Shown here in pieces: positions 59,815 through 64,000 of a stretch of DNA of 64,000 nucleotides. The DNA comes from CAVWSM01 sp963799425 (lineage in GTDB: Bacteria > Actinomycetota > Actinomycetes > Jiangellales > Jiangellaceae). The number at the start of each line of letters is the position of its first letter. Positions within the stretch are counted from its first letter, which is position 1. A program made the position numbers and the translations under genes. Where the stretch lies: positions 62,001 to 126,000 of the forward strand of contig CAWCXA010000011.1 in assembly GCA_963799425.1 (NCBI GenBank), in the 5' to 3' direction. The notes beneath the pieces are model-generated. The model saw nothing but the letters and a program-made list of their open reading frames with translations. It had not been told where the DNA came from and ran no database searches.

Positions 59815-62685
59815 ATGAGCGAGAACGACACCGCAACCCCGCCGGAGGACGTACCGGCCTATCGGTACACGGCTGCGCTGGCGGCCGACATCGAGGCGCG
59901 CTGGCAGGACCGTTGGGAGAAGGAGGGCACCTTCGAGGCGCCCAACCCGAGCGGTGACCTTGCGCCCGCGGATGGTGCTCCGCTCCCAGCGGAGAAGTTC
60001 TTCGTCATGGACATGTTCCCGTACCCGTCCGGGGCGGGCCTGCACGTCGGACACCCACTCGGCTACATCGCGACCGACGTCATCGGCCGGTTCAAGCGCA
60101 TGTGCGGCATCAACGTTCTGCACACACTGGGGTACGACTCGTTCGGGCTGCCCGCCGAGCAGTACGCCGTACAGACCGGTCAGCACCCGCGCGTGACGAC
60201 TGAGGCCAACATCGTCACCATGCGTCGGCAGTTGCGTCGGCTCGGGCTGGGGCACGACCAACGGCGTTCGTTCGCCACGATCGATCCCGAGTATGTCCGC
60301 TGGACGCAGTGGATCTTTCTGCAGCACTTCACCGCGTGGTACGACCGCGATGCCGACGGCGGACGCGGCAAGGCCCGACCGATCGCGGAGCTGGAGGCCG
60401 AGCTGGCGAGCGGCGCTCGGCCAACTCCCGATGGCCGCCCCTGGCAGCAGCTGTCCGCCGATGAGAAGAGTGCAGTGCTTGACGACCACCGCCTTGCCTA
60501 CGTCGCAGATGCCCCGGTCAACTGGTGCCCTGGCCTGGGGACCGTGCTGGCCAACGAGGAGGTCACGTCGGAGGGCCGCAGTGAGCGCGGCAACTTCCCT
60601 GTGTTCCAGCGGCGGCTGCGGCAGTGGATGATGCGCATCACTGCCTACGCAGACCGGCTGATCGACGACCTCGACCGCATCGAATGGCCCGAGAAGGTCA
60701 AGCTGATGCAGCGCAACTGGATCGGACGCTCGCAGGGCGCCACCGTGCACTTCGCCACCGATGCAGGCGACCTGTCGGTGTTCACCACTCGCCCCGACAC
60801 GGTCTTCGGTGCGACGTTCATGGTGGTCGCACCGGAGCATCCGCTTGTCGAGGAGCTGATCGCCGACGAGTGGCCCGAGGGCACCCCCGAATCGTGGACC
60901 CACGGGCAGCCGACGCCTGTCGAGGCCGTCCGCGCGTACGAAGCCGAGACCGCCGCCCGCACCGAAGTCGAGCGGCAGACCGAGGGCCGGCAGAAGACCG
61001 GCGTCTTCACCGGTGCCCACGCGACCAACCCCGCCACCGGCAAGCGCATCCCTGTCTTCGTGGCCGACTACGTACTCATGGGCTATGGCACCGGCGCCAT
61101 CATGGCCGTGCCGGGTCAGGACGAGCGCGACTGGGAGTTCGCCGAGCGGTTCGGGCTTCCGATCATCCGCACTGTCCAGCCACCGGAAGGGTGGACCGGT
61201 GAGGCCTACACGGGCGAGGGGCCGGCCATCAACTCGGCCAACGCCGAGGTCTCGCTCGATGAGCTCGATGTCGAGACGGCCAAGTCGCGCATCATCGAGT
61301 GGCTGGAGGCCAAGGGGCTGGGCACTGGCACGGTCACGTACCGGTTGCGTGACTGGCTGTTCAGCCGGCAGCGCTACTGGGGCGAGCCGTTCCCGATCGT
61401 CTACGACGAGTCCGGTTCCGCGCACGCGATCCCAGACGAGCTGCTGCCGGTGGACCTGCCGGACGTCCCCGATTATTCGCCGAAGACCTACGACCCCGAC
61501 GACGCCGACTCGCAGCCGGAGCCACCGCTGGCCCGCGTGCCGGAGTGGGTCGACGTCGAGCTCGACCTGGGCGACGGGCTCAAGCACTACACGCGGGACA
61601 CCAACACGATGCCCAACTGGGCGGGCTCGTGCTGGTACGAGCTGCGCTACCTCGACCCAGGCAACACTGAGCGGTTCACCGATGCCGACGCCGAGCGATA
61701 TTGGATGGGACCACGTGAACCCGGCGGCACCGGCGGCGTCGACCTGTACGTCGGCGGCATCGAGCACGCGGTGCTGCACCTGCTCTATGCACGGTTCTGG
61801 CACAAGGTGCTGTTCGACCTGGGCTACCTGACGAGCGAAGAGCCCTTCTACCGGCTGTTCAACCAGGGCTACATCCAGGCCTACGCCTACACGGACTCGC
61901 GCGGTCAGTACGTGCCGGCCGATGAGGTCATCGATGACCTGGACTCGTCGACCGGCTTCTCGTGGCATGGCCAACCGGCCAACCGCGAGTACGGCAAGAT
62001 GGGCAAGAGCCTGAAGAACATCGTGACGCCGGACGACATGTACGAGGCCTACGGCGCCGACACGTTCCGGGTCTACGAGATGTCGATGGGTCCGCTCGAC
62101 GTGTCCCGACCCTGGGAGACGCGGGCAGTCGTGGGCGCGCAACGGTTCTTGCAGCGCGTGTGGCGCAACGTCGTCGACGAGGCGACGGGTGACCTACGCG
62201 TCGCGGAATCCACACCCGATGAGGCGACCCTCCGACTGCTGCACCGCACGATCGACGGCGTACGCAGCGACTATGAGGGCCTGCGCTTCAACACCGCAAT
62301 CGCCAAGCTCATCGAGCTCAACAACGGGCTGACCAAGCTGGGCGAAGTGCCGCGTGCGGCCATCGAGCCGTTGGTGCTGATGCTTGCCCCGGTCGCGCCG
62401 CACATAGCCGAGGAGGTGTGGTCGCGACTGGGCCATGAGGGGTCGCTGGCGCGCGAGCAGTTCCCTGTCGCCGACCCCGCCTACCTCGTCGAGGAGACGG
62501 TGACTTGTGTCGTACAGGTGGCAGGCAAGGTGCGTGACCGCATCGAAGTGCCGCCGTCGATCGGTGAGGACGAGCTGCGCGAGCTAGCGGTCGCGACCGA
62601 GGGCGTGCAGCGGGCTCTCGACGGTCGAGGTATCCGCACGGTCATCGTTCGTGCGCCCCGCCTCGTCAACGTCGTGCCTGCCTGA
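59815..62685 (+). CDS. leuS: Leucine--tRNA ligase
   Basis: A 956-residue class I synthetase charging tRNA-Leu. The HIGH motif is in YPSGAGLHVGHPLGYIATD, the KMSKS loop is KMGKSLKN, and the large CP1 editing domain lies between them. The ATG at 59815 is chosen (RBS AAGGA about ten bases upstream); the frame is open further upstream only because it runs through the leader. It lies behind a candidate leucine attenuator. Confidence 0.98.
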   Translation: MSENDTATPPEDVPAYRYTAALAADIEARWQDRWEKEGTFEAPNPSGDLAPADGAPLPAEKFFVMDMFPYPSGAGLHVGHPLGYIATDVIGRFKRMCGINVLHTLGYDSFGLPAEQYAVQTGQHPRVTTEANIVTMRRQLRRLGLGHDQRRSFATIDPEYVRWTQWIFLQHFTAWYDRDADGGRGKARPIAELEAELASGARPTPDGRPWQQLSADEKSAVLDDHRLAYVADAPVNWCPGLGTVLANEEVTSEGRSERGNFPVFQRRLRQWMMRITAYADRLIDDLDRIEWPEKVKLMQRNWIGRSQGATVHFATDAGDLSVFTTRPDTVFGATFMVVAPEHPLVEELIADEWPEGTPESWTHGQPTPVEAVRAYEAETAARTEVERQTEGRQKTGVFTGAHATNPATGKRIPVFVADYVLMGYGTGAIMAVPGQDERDWEFAERFGLPIIRTVQPPEGWTGEAYTGEGPAINSANAEVSLDELDVETAKSRIIEWLEAKGLGTGTVTYRLRDWLFSRQRYWGEPFPIVYDESGSAHAIPDELLPVDLPDVPDYSPKTYDPDDADSQPEPPLARVPEWVDVELDLGDGLKHYTRDTNTMPNWAGSCWYELRYLDPGNTERFTDADAERYWMGPREPGGTGGVDLYVGGIEHAVLHLLYARFWHKVLFDLGYLTSEEPFYRLFNQGYIQAYAYTDSRGQYVPADEVIDDLDSSTGFSWHGQPANREYGKMGKSLKNIVTPDDMYEAYGADTFRVYEMSMGPLDVSRPWETRAVVGAQRFLQRVWRNVVDEATGDLRVAESTPDEATLRLLHRTIDGVRSDYEGLRFNTAIAKLIELNNGLTKLGEVPRAAIEPLVLMLAPVAPHIAEEVWSRLGHEGSLAREQFPVADPAYLVEETVTCVVQVAGKVRDRIEVPPSIGEDELRELAVATEGVQRALDGRGIRTVIVRAPRLVNVVPA

Positions 62686-62688
62686 CGC

Positions 62689-63549
62689 ATGGGGCGACGC
62701 GTCGCACTCGTCACCGACTCGACCGCCTGCCTGGGCGCCGATGACGTGCAGGGGCGGGGGATCACGGTCGTCCCGTTGCAGGTCGTGATCGACGGCAGGG
62801 CGTTCGACGAGGACGAACGGCTGTCCTCACGCGACGTGGCGGACGCGTTGCGGCACTCCAAGTCGGTGAGCACATCGCGGATCGCGCCCGAGGCACTGCA
62901 AGCGACCTACGCCTCGGTGGCGTCGACGGGCGCCGACGAGATCGTGTCGGTGCACCTGTCGAGCGAGCTGTCGGGGACGTACGAGTCGGCGGTGCTCGCC
63001 GCCCGGGAGGCGCCGATCGCCGTGCACGTCGTGGACTCGCGCTCGCTTGCCATGGGACTGGGCTTCGCGGTGCTCGCGGCGAGCGATGCACTCGCGGCTG
63101 GCGCGTCGGCAGCGGACGCGGTGGAGGTCGCGCAGCAGCGAGCGGCCGCCTCGTCGGCGGTGTTCTACGTCGACACGCTCGAGTACCTACGTCGCGGCGG
63201 GCGCATCTCCGCGACGACTGCGTTCATCGGCACTGCGCTGCACGTGAAGCCCTTGCTGCACCTGATCGATGGCCGCATCGAGCCGCTGGAGAACGTACGC
63301 ACCGCGTCCCGCGCGCTGGCCCGCCTCGAGGAGGTCGCCCTCGACCGAGCCGGGCTTGATGTCGTCGAGGTCGCCGTGCACCACCTCGCTGCGGAGCAGC
63401 GCGCGGCGGCTCTCGCCGACAGCCTCCGACGGCGGCTCCCTGCGAGCGCCGGCATCGTGGTGCGCGAGGTTGGCCCGGTCATCGGGGCGCACGTCGGCGC
63501 AGGGCTCGTCGCGGTGGTGGTGGCACCGGTGCTGCAACGATCACGCTGA
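62689..63549 (+). CDS. DegV family fatty-acid-binding protein
   Basis: A 286-residue protein of the DegV family, the FakB-type fatty-acid carrier. It starts VALVTDSTACLGADD and has the SRIAPEALQATYASVASTGADEIVSVHLSSELSGTY region (given here in part: VSVHLSSELSGTYESA) and the LEYLRRGGRISATTAFIG block that lines the lipid pocket. It would present fatty acids to a FakA-like kinase, not seen in the window. The ATG lies three bases after the leuS stop. Confidence 0.93.
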   Translation: MGRRVALVTDSTACLGADDVQGRGITVVPLQVVIDGRAFDEDERLSSRDVADALRHSKSVSTSRIAPEALQATYASVASTGADEIVSVHLSSELSGTYESAVLAAREAPIAVHVVDSRSLAMGLGFAVLAASDALAAGASAADAVEVAQQRAAASSAVFYVDTLEYLRRGGRISATTAFIGTALHVKPLLHLIDGRIEPLENVRTASRALARLEEVALDRAGLDVVEVAVHHLAAEQRAAALADSLRRRLPASAGIVVREVGPVIGAHVGAGLVAVVVAPVLQRSR

Positions 63550-63657
63550 ACAGCCAAGTTGTTGCAGGAACCGGCGAATACGGCTGTCCAGGCAGCAAAT
63601 TGTCTATGCAGGCTGGCGACGCGGGCGTGCCGGTGACGCCGGTGCGCGCGAAGCGGC

Positions 63658-64000
63658 TTAGCGGCCGAGACGGTCGTACGTCTGCTCGGTGCGCACCTTG
63701 GCGCTCCGCCACCAGTCCTCGTTGGCGCGATACCACGCGATGGTCTGCTCGAGGCCGGCCCGGATGTCGCGGTACCGCGGCTGCCACCCGGTTTCGGTGC
63801 GCAGCTTGGTCGAGTCGATCGCGTACCGCATGTCGTGCCCCGGGCGGTCATTGACGAGGTCGTACCAATCGGCCGGCTTGCCCATGAGCTCGAGGAGCAG
63901 CGCGACGATCTGCCTGTTGTTCCGCTCGCCGTCGGCGCCGATCAGGTAGGTCTCGCCGAGGCGGCCCTGCTCGAGGATCGTGGTGACCGCGTCGTTGTGG
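63658..64000 (-). CDS. rfbB: dTDP-glucose 4,6-dehydratase, C-terminal part
   Basis: The last 113 codons of an extended SDR enzyme of dTDP-L-rhamnose synthesis; the start lies beyond the window. Family features are HNDAVTTILEQGRLGETYLIG at the window edge, seen here as LGETYLIGADGERNN, then NDRPGHDMRYAIDSTKLRTE and the C-terminal GLEQTIAWYRANEDWW. It converges with the DegV gene. Confidence 0.92.
   Translation of the reverse strand, partial: HNDAVTTILEQGRLGETYLIGADGERNNRQIVALLLELMGKPADWYDLVNDRPGHDMRYAIDSTKLRTETGWQPRYRDIRAGLEQTIAWYRANEDWWRSAKVRTEQTYDRLGR

Noticed and set aside
59640..59815. T-box riboswitch before leuS
   Set aside because: No T-box core sequence or specifier-loop structure is seen; the Leu-rich leader peptide with stems explains the region better.
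59791..62142. A 783-codon open frame on the minus strand opposite leuS
   Set aside because: It is the shadow of leuS in GC-rich DNA: biased composition, no domain, no ribosome site, and leuS itself is unmistakable.

Overview
The window is high-GC, densely coded actinobacterial DNA. Diagnostic markers are the block rne/rng - rplU - rpmA - obg - proB - proA - nadD - rsfS - phosphatase, the radical-SAM pair TIGR03960/TIGR03936, folC followed by a DUF4233 protein, DUF3040/DUF1707/DUF1003/HdeD membrane proteins and a CE1758/CE1759-type flavin pair. Many genes appear leaderless (a TANNNT box 6-8 nt before the start codon). The content fits a Nocardioides/Aeromicrobium-like member of the Propionibacteriales; that placement is inference.

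Layout. 0-6.5 kb: M13 peptidase, valS, folC, DUF4233, closed by a long hairpin. 6.5-15.9 kb: a secreted GH9 cellulase (minus strand) with a CebR-type operator, ndk, a DUF4118 membrane protein, a methylthioadenosine-phosphorylase-family gene, several small proteins, a hemerythrin-like protein and the TIGR03960 radical SAM protein. 16-22.4 kb: a sugar island (LacI regulator, GH13 glucosidase broken by a +1 frameshift, lipoprotein binding protein, two permeases, no ATPase) lying between TIGR03960 and its usual partner TIGR03936. 22.4-33.5 kb: TIGR03936 and the housekeeping block from RNase E/G to a phosphoglycerate-mutase-like phosphatase, ending with tRNA-Ala(GGC).

33.6-46.8 kb is accessory: a DinB-like protein, three tandem paralogous large LuxR/ATPase regulators (copy 1 frameshifted, copies 1 and 2 a clear segmental duplication), a small zinc-ribbon gene between copies, three oxidoreductases (FMN reductase, epimerase, aldo/keto reductase) and a decayed rhomboid fragment.

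46.8-54.3 kb (all minus strand) is the most unusual part. It has a C-terminally anchored DVEDPA-repeat protein, a class F-type sortase, and two neighbouring membrane-anchored proteins sharing an Asn/Asp/Gly-rich repeat of about 48 residues that I do not recognise. A soluble histidine kinase, a LuxR response regulator, a DUF3040 protein and an AI-2E-family transporter follow. I read it as a candidate cell-surface system with its own two-component control.

54.6-57.7 kb holds small envelope/stress proteins (BON, HdeD, DUF1003, an internally duplicated membrane protein, DUF1707). 57.8-64 kb holds the CE1758/CE1759 pair, leuS behind a leader peptide with four consecutive Leu codons and a terminator (candidate leucine attenuator), a DegV protein and the 3' end of a dTDP-glucose 4,6-dehydratase gene.
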